Assembly: GCF_002968635.1 (NCBI RefSeq)
Contig: NZ_PVBN01000002.1
Coordinates: 434,001-498,000, forward strand
Length of the DNA stretch: 64,000 nucleotides
Source of the DNA: Neorhizobium alkalisoli
Lineage (GTDB): Bacteria; Pseudomonadota; Alphaproteobacteria; Rhizobiales; Rhizobiaceae
Direction: 5' to 3'
Position 1 is the first letter of the stretch, and every line of letters starts with the position of its first letter. Both the position numbers and the translations under genes were made by a program. Of the stretch, positions 9,121-17,760 are shown piece after piece. The notes under the pieces are model-generated. The model ran no database searches. It saw only the letters and a list, made by a program, of their open reading frames with translations, and was not told the origin of the DNA.

Positions 9121-9266
9121 TGGCCTTTTGGTTTCCGTTTCTAAATAGGAGTGGAGTAAGGGTCGGCAGACGGGATGCCCCGCATTTTTCTTGAAATTTC
9201 CTTGAGCCTTGCCTTATGAGACATCGCATCGGGCGTCACTTCAAAGATGCCCAAAGTTTCGAATGG

Positions 9267-9286
9267 TTCTAAATTTGGTTTTAGAA
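9267..9286 (-). promoter_or_regulatory. ICE-like palindrome (possible Irr site)
   Basis: TTCTAAA (9267-9273) and TTTAGAA (9280-9286) form a perfect 7-base inverted repeat with a 6-base spacer. The halves match those of the iron control element bound by Irr in rhizobia. The order and spacing differ from the canonical TTTAGAA-N3-TTCTAAA, so the match is partial. It lies about 150 bases before sufS2, in a region where Irr control is known in related species. Confidence 0.45.
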
Positions 9287-9290
9287 AAGC

Positions 9291-9305
9291 TGAGCGGCTT
9301 CGTCA
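9291..9305 (-). promoter_or_regulatory. IRO-box-like motif (possible RirA site)
   Basis: TGA, nine bases, TCA (9291-9293 and 9303-9305) matches the core TGA-N9-TCA described for RirA operators of Rhizobium. The core is short, so a chance match is possible. Support comes from its position upstream of the suf operon, a known RirA target in R. leguminosarum. Confidence 0.4.
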
Positions 9306-9330
9306 AGTCAAACTCGACGTGATGACCGAT

Positions 9331-9360
9331 TTAGAACCTTAGAACGTAGAACCTTAGCAC
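9331..9360. repeat. Octamer array of TTAGAAC repeats
   Basis: TTAGAAC (9331), TTAGAAC (9339), TAGAAC (9347) and TTAGCAC (9354) follow one another at a period of 8, 8 and 7 bases. The array ends 16 bases before the hydrolase start at 9377 and lies upstream of the divergent suf operon. The TTAGAA core is the same as the half of the ICE-like palindrome at 9267. Confidence 0.6.
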
Positions 9361-9376
9361 GTTGACCGGAGTACCG

Positions 9377-10054
9377 ATGCCCGAAGTCATTTTCAACGGC
9401 CCCGCCGGCCGCCTGGAAGGTCGCTATCAGCCTTCCAAGGAAAAGAGCGCTCCCATTGCGCTTATTCTCCATCCTCATCCGCAGTTCGGCGGAACGATGA
9501 ACAACCAGATCGTCTACCAGCTCTTCTACATGTTTCAGAAGCGCGGATTTACGACGCTCCGGTTCAACTTCCGCAGCATCGGGCGAAGCCAGGGCGAGTT
9601 CGATCACGGTGCCGGAGAACTCTCGGACGCCGCATCAGCTCTGGACTGGGTGCAGAGCCTTCACCCGGATTCGAAGAGCTGTTGGGTGGCAGGCTATTCG
9701 TTCGGCGCCTGGATCGGCATGCAGCTTCTGATGCGTCGTCCCGAGATCGAGGGTTTCATGTCGATCGCTCCGCAGCCCAATACCTACGATTTCTCCTTCC
9801 TTGCCCCCTGCCCCTCCTCGGGCCTCATCATCAACGGCGACGCCGACAAGGTTGCGCCCGAAAAGGACGTCAACGGCCTGGTCGAAAAGCTGAAGACGCA
9901 GAAGGGCATCCTGATCACCCATCGCACCGTCGAAGGCGCCAACCACTTCTTCAACGGCCGCGTTGAAGATTTGATGTCGGAATGCGAAGACTATCTCGAC
10001 CGCCGCCTCAATGGCGAACTCGTCCCGGAACCCGCCGCCAAGCGGATTCGCTGA
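9377..10054 (+). CDS. Alpha/beta hydrolase, dienelactone-hydrolase-like
   Basis: A 225-residue cytoplasmic alpha/beta hydrolase. The oxyanion-region HPHPQFGGT is near residue 32, the nucleophile elbow GYSFG places Ser at 108, an acid is expected near INGDADKVAP, and the catalytic His lies in EGANHFFNG. This pattern belongs to a widespread conserved proteobacterial family of unknown substrate (COG2945-like). The ATG at 9377 has GGAG five bases upstream; a TTG at 9362 is an unlikely earlier start. It is divergent from the suf operon and is followed by a strong terminator, so it is probably a single-gene unit. The octamer repeats immediately upstream could influence its expression. Confidence 0.85.
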   Translation: MPEVIFNGPAGRLEGRYQPSKEKSAPIALILHPHPQFGGTMNNQIVYQLFYMFQKRGFTTLRFNFRSIGRSQGEFDHGAGELSDAASALDWVQSLHPDSKSCWVAGYSFGAWIGMQLLMRRPEIEGFMSIAPQPNTYDFSFLAPCPSSGLIINGDADKVAPEKDVNGLVEKLKTQKGILITHRTVEGANHFFNGRVEDLMSECEDYLDRRLNGELVPEPAAKRIR

Positions 10055-10074
10055 CATTCACGCGAAAAAGGTTG

Positions 10075-10096
10075 GGCCGCCGTTCGGCGGCCTTTT
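10075..10096 (+). terminator. Terminator after the alpha/beta hydrolase
   Basis: The 7-base stem GGCCGCC/GGCGGCC with loop GTTC is followed by TTTTC. On the minus strand the hairpin is followed by CAACCTTTTT, so it may also act weakly for the convergent diguanylate cyclase gene. Confidence 0.85.
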
Positions 10097-11283
10097 CATT
10101 TCACGATCTTGATGGGCGCTGATCTTGGAAGCGCGGAAGACATCGCTTGCCTGACGCAATTGCGGCCGGAACGTTTTGCCTCATAGAGAGCATCATCGGC
10201 ATTGCGCATGGCATCGGTAAATTCCTGACCTTGCTCGACTTCGGCCACCCCGAAACTTGCGGTGATGCTGAAGGAAGGCGGCAGGGCACCGATCTGAATG
10301 CCCATTGTTCCGCCCCGGAGGGCATGCGCCAGCAATACGGCCATCTCCGCGGTCGTGTTCGGCATGAAAATAGCGAACTCTTCGCCGCCGATGCGGCCAA
10401 GGATGGCGCTTTTAGGGGCCGTCACCTGCAGGAGATCGCCAAACGCCCGGATCACCAGATCGCCGCCATGGTGTCCATAGCTATCGTTGATGCTCTTGAA
10501 ATAGTCCAGATCGCAGATAATGACGGAATGCCGGGCTTTCGACGCGTGGGCGATAGCCGCCTTCACGCCATTCTCGAAACCGCGTCGATTGGGCAGGCCG
10601 GAGAGCCCGTCTCTCTCGGAATTGCTGCGTTCGTCGGCCATGATCTCCAGCACCAGAACCGAAAACAGCGTCAACCCGACTCCCACGACGAGAACGGCTG
10701 TCGAACTCTGGGAGATCAGTGCGTAGTTGGTGTGGATATAGTCCTTGGCCGTTGTTCCCGCCCCTGCAAGCGCGGCAAGACCTGCCTTGGCAACAAAATG
10801 CAGACCGGTGACCAACAGCAATGCCCCGAGGAAACGGTCTATTATCAATCTTCGTGTCGACAGGAAAACAGATACCGCACCTGCCAGTGCCACCATGGCG
10901 AAGGGCGCCTGGTAGGAGAAGGCGTGGGCTACGGTGCCGCGCGGCAGGTCATAGATAAACACGTCAAGGGCTACGCTTGCAGCTAAAAAACAGCAGGCAT
11001 AAGCGAAGCTGATCTTGCGGCCGTAAAGCTCCCCGACCCCGATCAGAAGCAGGATCAATCCGCCCAGCACAGCTGCAAAGGCCCCGAACGCCCAGAATTT
11101 TGTCAGATTGGTGTAGGCGACGAGCAACTCGCAAATCGATGACAGCGAAGCGACCGCAAAACCTGCCGCAAACCATAGCGCGGCAGTCCGCGAGCGGCTT
11201 CGCGTCGAAACCACGACAAAGACGAGGGAAAAGAAGATGGCGATGATAAAATTCACCGCCAGGAGAAAGGCCGGACCGTTCAT
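10096..11283 (-). CDS. Membrane-bound GGDEF diguanylate cyclase
   Basis: A 395-residue protein. The first 215 residues hold about six or seven hydrophobic helices with no recognised sensor domain. The rest is a GGDEF domain with the start motif DGLSGLPNRRGF and the active loop GRIGGEEFAIF (GGEEF about 299-303). This predicts cyclic di-GMP synthesis at the inner membrane. The RxxD inhibitory site normally found five residues before GGEEF is absent. A double start (TTG-ATG) is present; the ATG at 11283 is used. It is a single gene, convergent with the hydrolase and divergent from tyrS. The signal sensed is unknown. Confidence 0.92.
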   Translation of the reverse strand: MNGPAFLLAVNFIIAIFFSLVFVVVSTRSRSRTAALWFAAGFAVASLSSICELLVAYTNLTKFWAFGAFAAVLGGLILLLIGVGELYGRKISFAYACCFLAASVALDVFIYDLPRGTVAHAFSYQAPFAMVALAGAVSVFLSTRRLIIDRFLGALLLVTGLHFVAKAGLAALAGAGTTAKDYIHTNYALISQSSTAVLVVGVGLTLFSVLVLEIMADERSNSERDGLSGLPNRRGFENGVKAAIAHASKARHSVIICDLDYFKSINDSYGHHGGDLVIRAFGDLLQVTAPKSAILGRIGGEEFAIFMPNTTAEMAVLLAHALRGGTMGIQIGALPPSFSITASFGVAEVEQGQEFTDAMRNADDALYEAKRSGRNCVRQAMSSALPRSAPIKIVK

Positions 11284-11558
11284 CAACCAATCACTGCAGC
11301 ACCCTGCACCTACCCGTTTAACGTGTCACAAGGATGGTAAAGGCTCAAAAACAAAAAACCGTTAATGTTTAAATATCAGGAGTCTTAGGCTTGGCGCACT
11401 TTCACGGATCGCCTCAATCGAGAGCGCGAATCTGTCTCTGCATCCACTTCATTACGGAATTTGAACACCCTCGGCATCACTTTTGAAGTGATTAGCAGCA
11501 AAAACAGTGCTAGACGCCCGCCACACATCCAAAACACCCATCCTGCCAGAGATAGATC

Positions 11559-12812
11559 ATGTCCAGGTTCAAGTCCGACTTCCTTCGCACGCTCGACGAG
11601 CGCGGTTTCATCCACCAGGTCTCCGACGAGACAGGCCTCGATGAGCTGTTCGCCAAGGAAACCGTGACGGCCTATATCGGCTATGATCCTACAGCTTCGA
11701 GCCTGCACGTCGGCCATCTCACCCAGATCATGCTGCTCCACTGGCTGCAAGCCACCGGCCACCAGCCGATCTCGCTGATGGGTGGCGGCACCGGCATGGT
11801 CGGCGACCCTTCCTTCAAGGAGGAAGCGCGCAAGCTGATGACGGTCGAAATGATCGAGGACAACATCACCTCGCTCAAGCACGTTTTCGCCAATTACCTC
11901 GACTACGATCGCGAGCTCAATCCGGCCCTGATGATCAACAACGCCGACTGGCTGCGTCCGCTGAACTACCTGGAATTCCTGCGCGACGTCGGCCGGCATT
12001 TCTCGGTCAACAGAATGCTGTCCTTCGATAGCGTCAAGACGCGTCTCGACCGCGAGCAGTCCCTGTCCTTCCTCGAATTCAACTACATGATCCTGCAGGC
12101 CTACGATTTCGTCGAACTGGCGAAGCGTTACGGCTGCCGGCTGCAGATGGGCGGCTCGGATCAATGGGGTAACATCGTCAACGGCATCGACCTCGGTCAC
12201 CGCATGGGGACGTCGCAGCTTTATGCGCTGACCTCGCCGCTCCTGACCACGTCTTCCGGCGCCAAGATGGGTAAATCGGCATCCGGCGCCGTCTGGCTAA
12301 ACAAGGATCTTCTGCCGGTCTATGACTTCTGGCAGTACTGGCGCAATACCGAGGACGCGGACGTCGTCCGCTTCGCAAAGCTCTTCACTACGCTGCCGAT
12401 GGATGAGATCGCCAAGCTTTCGCAGCTCGGCGGATCGGAGATCAACGAAGCCAAAAAGATCCTTGCCACTGAAGTTACGGCGATCCTGCACGGTCGTGCC
12501 GCAGCCGAGGAAGCGGCCGAGACGGCGCGCAAGACCTTCGAAGAGGGCGCGCTTTCCGAAAATCTGCCGTCTGTCGAGATGCCGGCTGCCGAACTTGATG
12601 CCGGCATCGGCTTGCTGACGCTGATCGTTCGGGCCGGACTTGCGGCGTCGAACGGCGAAGCCCGTCGCCACGTCCAGGGTGGCGCGGTTCGCATCAACGA
12701 CCAGTCCGTCATAGACGAACGCAAGATGATTGGCACTGGCGAGGTGACCGGCGATGGCGTCATCAAACTATCGCTCGGCAAGAAGAAACATATCCTTGTC
12801 CGCCCGATTTGA
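11559..12812 (+). CDS. tyrS: Tyrosyl-tRNA synthetase
   Basis: This class I aminoacyl-tRNA synthetase charges tRNA-Tyr. The 417 residues have the HIGH-type motif HVGH (50-53), the KMSKS-type motif KMGKS (236-240), the tyrosine pocket [10 protein letters not shown] and a C-terminal S4 RNA-binding domain (about 345-410, with [19 protein letters not shown]). Length is standard for bacterial TyrRS. The start ATG follows a weak AGAGATAG. No T-box leader is visible in the 275 bases upstream, as expected for an alphaproteobacterium. A strong terminator follows. Confidence 0.98.
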   Translation: MSRFKSDFLRTLDERGFIHQVSDETGLDELFAKETVTAYIGYDPTASSLHVGHLTQIMLLHWLQATGHQPISLMGGGTGMVGDPSFKEEARKLMTVEMIEDNITSLKHVFANYLDYDRELNPALMINNADWLRPLNYLEFLRDVGRHFSVNRMLSFDSVKTRLDREQSLSFLEFNYMILQAYDFVELAKRYGCRLQMGGSDQWGNIVNGIDLGHRMGTSQLYALTSPLLTTSSGAKMGKSASGAVWLNKDLLPVYDFWQYWRNTEDADVVRFAKLFTTLPMDEIAKLSQLGGSEINEAKKILATEVTAILHGRAAAEEAAETARKTFEEGALSENLPSVEMPAAELDAGIGLLTLIVRAGLAASNGEARRHVQGGAVRINDQSVIDERKMIGTGEVTGDGVIKLSLGKKKHILVRPI

Positions 12813-12837
12813 TTGAGGCAAAAAAGACTTCCCCGAA

Positions 12838-12861
12838 GGGCCGCAGTTGCGGCCCTTTTTA
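12838..12861 (+). terminator. Terminator of tyrS
   Basis: The GGGCCGC/GCGGCCC stem with loop AGTT is followed by TTTTTA. It lies between the convergent tyrS and AsmA-like genes and touches the stop codon of the latter. Confidence 0.88.
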
Positions 12862-15800
12862 TTGGAATTCAAAGATCTGTCGGAAGATACCGGGCGCTAT
12901 CAGCGATAGCGGATTGACCGTCAGCCGCGGTTTGTCGAAAGGCCCTTCGAGCTTGAAGGTGATGCCGAGAAGGCCGCGATCACGTCCGTTGCCAAGGATG
13001 GCGCCGATGATCGGCAATTCTCCGAACAGACGGTTCAATCCGTAAGCCGGCATGAAAGTGCCGGTCATGTCCATATTGCCTTTGCTGTCGCGCACCAGCC
13101 CTTGGAACGTGGCGCCGATCTGCTCGCCGCGCACTACCCCGTTCTCCACGGCGAGGGTACCGTTACGGTAGAGCAGGCTTGCAAAGCCGCGTTGGAATTT
13201 CGCAGAAGTCACGTCGATATTGCGCTTGGTCGCGGTACTGAGACTGCGCCCCTCCTGGTCGGGCGTGGAAACAAGCGACTGGAGTTTCGTCTCGTTGACG
13301 AGCGAGAAGCTTCTCAAGTCGAGAGATCCAGCCCAGGCTTCGCCTTCCGCTCGCAGCCGAAGATTCAGGAGCCCGCCTCGCAGGTTGTTGTAAAGGTTCA
13401 TGAAGCGGATGACGGCACCGGCATCGCCACTGGTAAGGGAGATCGTATCGCCCCGGCTCATCTCGCTGACAACCGCCTGCCCGCTTTCCGTGATCCCGGA
13501 AAAATCGGCCTTTGAAATATTTCCGTTTCGGCTCGAGAACAACGCCGACACATTGGACAAAACCTGGTCGTTAAATCCAATCAGGCGCTCGAGCTTTGCG
13601 CGAACCGTAGCATTGTCCTGATCGTCTCGACCTCGGCCGCCGGCGCTCCCCCTCTCCTTGTCAGCCTTGAGCCGCGTGATGACCGGACGGATGTCCACCG
13701 CTGATCCCGTGATCGATATGTCGAAGCTGTCTTTTCCACGTTTGACGGCAACGGCATAATTGTCGGCTGGCGAGAGCTGCACATGAGAAAATTCGGCCGC
13801 GGTCAGATTGTCTCTGTTGAGAGAGAGGTTGCCACGAGCACCGAACCCCTCACCTGAAAGTTCGAAATTCCGGATATCGGTATGCTCGCCCGCCTCGGAG
13901 AGCTCGAATTGGGCTTTTGCGGGGATCCCGCTGCCTTTCGTCCAACCGAGCCACGGCACGGAAAGCGTCGCCCGGCCAAGATCCAGCGCCACGGTCTGAC
14001 GCGTTTCGTCAACCCAGGTCCACTGCGCCGATATCGATCCGTCAATAATTTCCGACAGGCCCGGCGCCAGCTTCTGGCGCTGCTCGTTGTTGAGCACGGT
14101 CTTGATGATCCGCTCGCGTTTCACGCGCGAGGTGGAATCGATCGGTTCGGCGAGGGTGATATCGGCCGGTACATCGTCGATCGTGCCCTTCGCAACGAGC
14201 CGAGCGATCTGCGTGTCGACATCCAGCGTGCCATTCAGAGCGCCGATCCGGCGGCCGGAGAATTCGGGCGCAAGGCTGACGTTATCAAGCTCCGCGTGGG
14301 CATTCCACGTCGGCTCCGGCGGGTTGTGGGCCTTGATGAGACCCATGCGCGCCCTCAGATCCACTCTTGCAAGTCCGGAGAAATCCTCCGGCTTGAACTC
14401 CGTCCCCTTGAGCGCGCTGATCGGTCGAAAATTCGCCAGTTCCGTCACCGCGTCTGCTGGTCCCGCGAGCTTCAGGAAAAGGTCCGCCATCAACGGTTTT
14501 GCGTAGGTCGAGGGAATGGAAAAGCGGCCGCCATCGACGACGACAGATCGACCAGACGGGAAAAAGGACATGGCACGCGCAATATCGACCGCCAATGCCT
14601 CTCCTTTGAGGTCAAAGCGACCATCGATGTCGCGGAGTGGAGGAATATCGCCCGGCAGGTTGATGCGGGCATCAGCAAGATCGAAATTGATCTGCAATTC
14701 GTTCTGGTTGAGCTCCATCGGAACGCCCGGCCCCTTCATCCGGCCAGCCGGTATGAAGACGGCGATAGAACCATTCGTCACCGTGCCGCCGAACATATTG
14801 TCCATGACCCACTCGCGCGGCCTTCGCGCCATCCAGAACGGCCAGAGCTGCTTTACTGCCGTGACCTGCATCTGCGGCAACTGAGCCCCGAAACTGATTT
14901 CCGGCGACTGCTCGCCAAAACGCACCTTGAGGGCTCCCGCCATCCGCCCCATGGGGCTGGACACCGCCATCTCGTCGAATTGCAGCTCGCGGTCCGCGGA
15001 GAGGTAACGCCCGTTGGCCTTGAGATCGAAGCGGGTCGGCTGTTCGCCTTCCGTGGCTCCCGCAGCGGTGCCGCCGCTGATCAGAAGATCGAGCCCGAAA
15101 CCGACGCGCTTGTCATCCGCGTTGAGCCTGCTGAGATCGATCACCGCGCCGGTGAACGGCAGGATGGTCGGCCCGAATCGCGCCTCCGATCTCAGAAGCT
15201 CGATCGAGTTCTTCGAAAAATCATAGGCGACATTGATCGTGGCACCGGTCAATATCTGCTGGAGCCCGTCGAAATAGAAATGCCCCGGAGACTGGCGCAG
15301 CGTCGCCGTGATGCGAGGTTCTGTCATCTCGCGTGCTCGCACCGCGGCGAGATCCAGATCGAGCGACCCTTCGATGCCCTCCCGGGGGGCGCCATCTTCC
15401 GTTCGCTGCAGCAGAAAAGGCGTGACCTCCAACCCAGCCAGCCTCGCCGACAAGGAGGTGGTGACACCCTCGACCGTCTTCGACGCGGCCGTCAGCATGG
15501 CACGGCGGCCATTGAGGCTTATGGCGCCGTTGACCTCCACCTCGCCATCGATGCTGCGCGCCAGTTTGAGATCGTCGACGACGAGTGCGATCGGCTTGCG
15601 CCCGGGCGCTGCAGGAAGAAGGATCTCGATCCCTGATATATCGATCGAACCAGTGCCGGTTCGTTCCATGAGGCCGCGCGCTTCGTCAAAGCGCTGGAAT
15701 GCCTGCTCAAGGAGAGCCGGCATACCGTCGACCCGCACTTCCGACAGCGGCAGCGGATCCCCCGACGGCAGTTGCGCCGTATCCAGGCGGATATCTTCCG

Positions 15801-16260
15801 CCTCCATATGCTTGATCGATATGCGCCCGCTCAAGAGAGCAAGAGGATCGATCGCCATGCGCATCGCGCCCGCACGGCTCAGATGTTCGCCGGTCGCCTG
15901 CTCGACGATGTCGACATTGCGCGCTTCCAGCGCAAGGCGAAGGCCGGAATCAAAACGGATAGCCGTGGAACCGACGGTTGCGGCATAACGGGGACCTATC
16001 GCATCGTTGAGTGCGGCTTGAGCGCGCGCGGAAAGCGTACTGTCGGCAACGCCTCCTTCGATTGCGAAAATGGCGCTGCCCGCTGCGAGCATGACCAGCA
16101 CCAGAAACAGTGCGACAACCTTGCTGAATCGCTTCATCCGCGTCGGCAGAGGCGGACAATTCACGATAATGGGATCTTCCGCCCGAGCCGAGGGAAGTTC
16201 GTGCAGTGGAACGATGTCCTTGCGGTTGAAGTCGACCCTTTCTCCGCGAATTTCCGCCAT
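12859..16260 (-). CDS. Very large AsmA/YhdP-like envelope protein (DUF3971 + AsmA-like C-terminus)
   Basis: A 1133-residue protein. A charged N-terminus of about 45 residues precedes a single transmembrane helix (about 46-68, with VALFLVLVMLAAGSAIFAI); the rest is predicted periplasmic and rich in beta-strand repeats. The composition, the length, the DUF3971-type middle and the C-terminal AsmA-like segment near ENGVVRGEQIGATFQG match the YhdP/TamB/AsmA superfamily. In enteric bacteria these proteins form bridges for phospholipid transport from inner to outer membrane. The ATG at 16260 gives a long cytoplasmic lead; M42 (TRMKRF) is an alternative start directly before the helix. It is transcribed divergently from bcp. 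Function here is inferred from family. Confidence 0.85.
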   Translation of the reverse strand: MAEIRGERVDFNRKDIVPLHELPSARAEDPIIVNCPPLPTRMKRFSKVVALFLVLVMLAAGSAIFAIEGGVADSTLSARAQAALNDAIGPRYAATVGSTAIRFDSGLRLALEARNVDIVEQATGEHLSRAGAMRMAIDPLALLSGRISIKHMEAEDIRLDTAQLPSGDPLPLSEVRVDGMPALLEQAFQRFDEARGLMERTGTGSIDISGIEILLPAAPGRKPIALVVDDLKLARSIDGEVEVNGAISLNGRRAMLTAASKTVEGVTTSLSARLAGLEVTPFLLQRTEDGAPREGIEGSLDLDLAAVRAREMTEPRITATLRQSPGHFYFDGLQQILTGATINVAYDFSKNSIELLRSEARFGPTILPFTGAVIDLSRLNADDKRVGFGLDLLISGGTAAGATEGEQPTRFDLKANGRYLSADRELQFDEMAVSSPMGRMAGALKVRFGEQSPEISFGAQLPQMQVTAVKQLWPFWMARRPREWVMDNMFGGTVTNGSIAVFIPAGRMKGPGVPMELNQNELQINFDLADARINLPGDIPPLRDIDGRFDLKGEALAVDIARAMSFFPSGRSVVVDGGRFSIPSTYAKPLMADLFLKLAGPADAVTELANFRPISALKGTEFKPEDFSGLARVDLRARMGLIKAHNPPEPTWNAHAELDNVSLAPEFSGRRIGALNGTLDVDTQIARLVAKGTIDDVPADITLAEPIDSTSRVKRERIIKTVLNNEQRQKLAPGLSEIIDGSISAQWTWVDETRQTVALDLGRATLSVPWLGWTKGSGIPAKAQFELSEAGEHTDIRNFELSGEGFGARGNLSLNRDNLTAAEFSHVQLSPADNYAVAVKRGKDSFDISITGSAVDIRPVITRLKADKERGSAGGRGRDDQDNATVRAKLERLIGFNDQVLSNVSALFSSRNGNISKADFSGITESGQAVVSEMSRGDTISLTSGDAGAVIRFMNLYNNLRGGLLNLRLRAEGEAWAGSLDLRSFSLVNETKLQSLVSTPDQEGRSLSTATKRNIDVTSAKFQRGFASLLYRNGTLAVENGVVRGEQIGATFQGLVRDSKGNMDMTGTFMPAYGLNRLFGELPIIGAILGNGRDRGLLGITFKLEGPFDKPRLTVNPLSLIAPGIFRQIFEFQ

Positions 16261-16373
16261 CAGGTTGAGATCTGTCTTTCCATATTCGCGTGTGTGATCT
16301 GGACGCCTCGCCGGCCACTATATACCGATTGCGGCGAATATGATTCAAGATACCGGCAAAAGAAAGGAAATCC

Positions 16374-16841
16374 ATGCCTGAATTGGCTATTGGCGACATC
16401 GCTCCGGACTTCGAACTGCCACGCGACGGCGGCGGGACTGCGTCCTTGAGGGCGTTTTTGGGGAAACCGGTCGTCGTCTATTTCTATCCCAAAGACGACA
16501 CCGAGGCCTGCACCAAGGAAGCGATATCCTTTACCGCGCTTCTGCCGGAATTTGAAAAGGCAGGGGCTGCAGTCATCGGCGTGTCGCCGGACAGCGTCAA
16601 GAAACACGACAAATTCGCGAAGAAGCACGCTCTGTCGGTCATTCTCGGCTCGGACGAAGATACGGCTATTGCCAATCTCTACGGTGTCTGGAAGGAAAAG
16701 AGCATGTACGGCCGCACCTATATGGGTGTCGAACGGACAACCTTCCTGATCGGCGCGGACGGACGGATCGCGAAGATCTGGCCCAAGGTCAAGGTCGCAG
16801 GCCATGCCGAGGCCGTTCTTGAAAGCCTCAAGACGCAATAG
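16374..16841 (+). CDS. bcp: Thioredoxin-dependent peroxiredoxin, Bcp/PrxQ type
   Basis: This 155-residue peroxiredoxin reduces hydrogen peroxide and organic peroxides in the cytoplasm. The peroxidatic Cys46 lies in YPKDDTEACTKEA, where most relatives have TPGC. The second cysteine that PrxQ proteins often have five residues later is replaced (KEAIS), so this looks like a one-Cys form or one resolved through another partner. The rest, including ERTTFLIGADGRI, is normal. The next gene (DUF455) begins 10 bases after its stop, so the two probably form one transcript. Confidence 0.95.
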   Translation: MPELAIGDIAPDFELPRDGGGTASLRAFLGKPVVVYFYPKDDTEACTKEAISFTALLPEFEKAGAAVIGVSPDSVKKHDKFAKKHALSVILGSDEDTAIANLYGVWKEKSMYGRTYMGVERTTFLIGADGRIAKIWPKVKVAGHAEAVLESLKTQ

Positions 16842-16850
16842 GGACATCAG

Positions 16851-17678
16851 ATGCCGGGAGAGTTCTCCATCACTTCTTTGAGAGGCGGCGCTACGACGGC
16901 CGTCCTCTCGGCCGATCTCGACATCAAGACGCGGCTTACGCAGGAAACGGCGACACGGTGGTTTGAACGGCGGCTGTCCCTTCGCTCACCGCTCGACCCT
17001 CCCCTTGCCGAACGTCCCGGTCGCCCGGAAAAGCCTGAACTGGTACCGCCGAAAGCTGTCGGAAAACGCTCGCTGCACACCGTCAACGGCCGCATTGCGA
17101 CCCTGCACGCCATCGCCCATATCGAGCTTAATGCCGTCGACCTGGCGCTCGACATTGTTGCGCGTTTCGCCACGGAACCTGTTCCGAACTCTTTCTTCGA
17201 CGGCTGGATGCAGGTCGCCTTCGAGGAAGCCAAGCATTTCCGGATGGTGCGGGCACGATTGAACGATCTCGGCGCTGAATACGGAGACATGCCCGCGCAT
17301 GATGGATTGTGGCAGGCAGCCCATTCCACGCGCAACGACCTCACCGCCCGGCTTGCCGTCGTGCCTCTGATCCTGGAAGCCCGCGGCCTTGACGTAACGC
17401 CCTCGCTGCAGGCGAAGATGCGCGAAAGTGGCGATCTCGAGACCGCAGCGATTCTCGACGTGATCTACAACGACGAAAAAGGTCATGTCGCCATCGGCGC
17501 AAAGTGGTTTCGTTTTCTCTGCGCCCGTGAGCGTAAAGATCCGGCGGCAACATTTCAGCAGCTGGTACGCGCCAATTTCCGCGGATCCCTCAAGGCTCCT
17601 TTCAATGATGTCGCCCGGGCAGAAGCGGGTCTGACACCCTCCTTCTATCGCTCGCTGACCGCAAGCAGCAACGGCTAA
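16851..17678 (+). CDS. DUF455 ferritin-like protein
   Basis: A 275-residue DUF455 protein with a ferritin-like four-helix fold. Candidate di-metal ligands are visible at AHIELNAVDLALD, FEEAKHF, LEARGLD and NDEKGHV, spaced like the E..ExxH..E..ExxH set of ferritin-like oxidases. Relatives include the tRNA hydroxylase MiaE, but the true substrate of DUF455 proteins is not established. It is directly downstream of bcp, suggesting co-expression under oxidative conditions; that is inference. The gap to the next gene is 82 bases and contains a TTAACCAT motif. Confidence 0.85.
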   Translation: MPGEFSITSLRGGATTAVLSADLDIKTRLTQETATRWFERRLSLRSPLDPPLAERPGRPEKPELVPPKAVGKRSLHTVNGRIATLHAIAHIELNAVDLALDIVARFATEPVPNSFFDGWMQVAFEEAKHFRMVRARLNDLGAEYGDMPAHDGLWQAAHSTRNDLTARLAVVPLILEARGLDVTPSLQAKMRESGDLETAAILDVIYNDEKGHVAIGAKWFRFLCARERKDPAATFQQLVRANFRGSLKAPFNDVARAEAGLTPSFYRSLTASSNG

Positions 17679-17687
17679 GGCAATTAT

Positions 17688-17698
17688 TCGTTAACCAT
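17688..17698 (+). promoter_or_regulatory. TCGTTAACCAT motif upstream of the M23 peptidase gene
   Basis: TCGTTAACCAT ends 62 bases before the GTG start of the peptidase gene. The same 11 bases occur at 56188-56198 upstream of an exported-protein gene. TTAACCAT resembles CtrA half-sites known in alphaproteobacteria. Confidence 0.4.
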
Positions 17699-17760
17699 AA
17701 GCATGTGTAATCCCATCAACGGGACGACGGCAAAACGAGTCGTATCTCTGGGAGATTCAC

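Noticed and set aside
13882..15636. A 584-codon plus-strand frame inside the AsmA-like gene
   Set aside because: It is antisense to the large AsmA-like protein and has Arg/His-rich low-quality translation typical of shadow frames.
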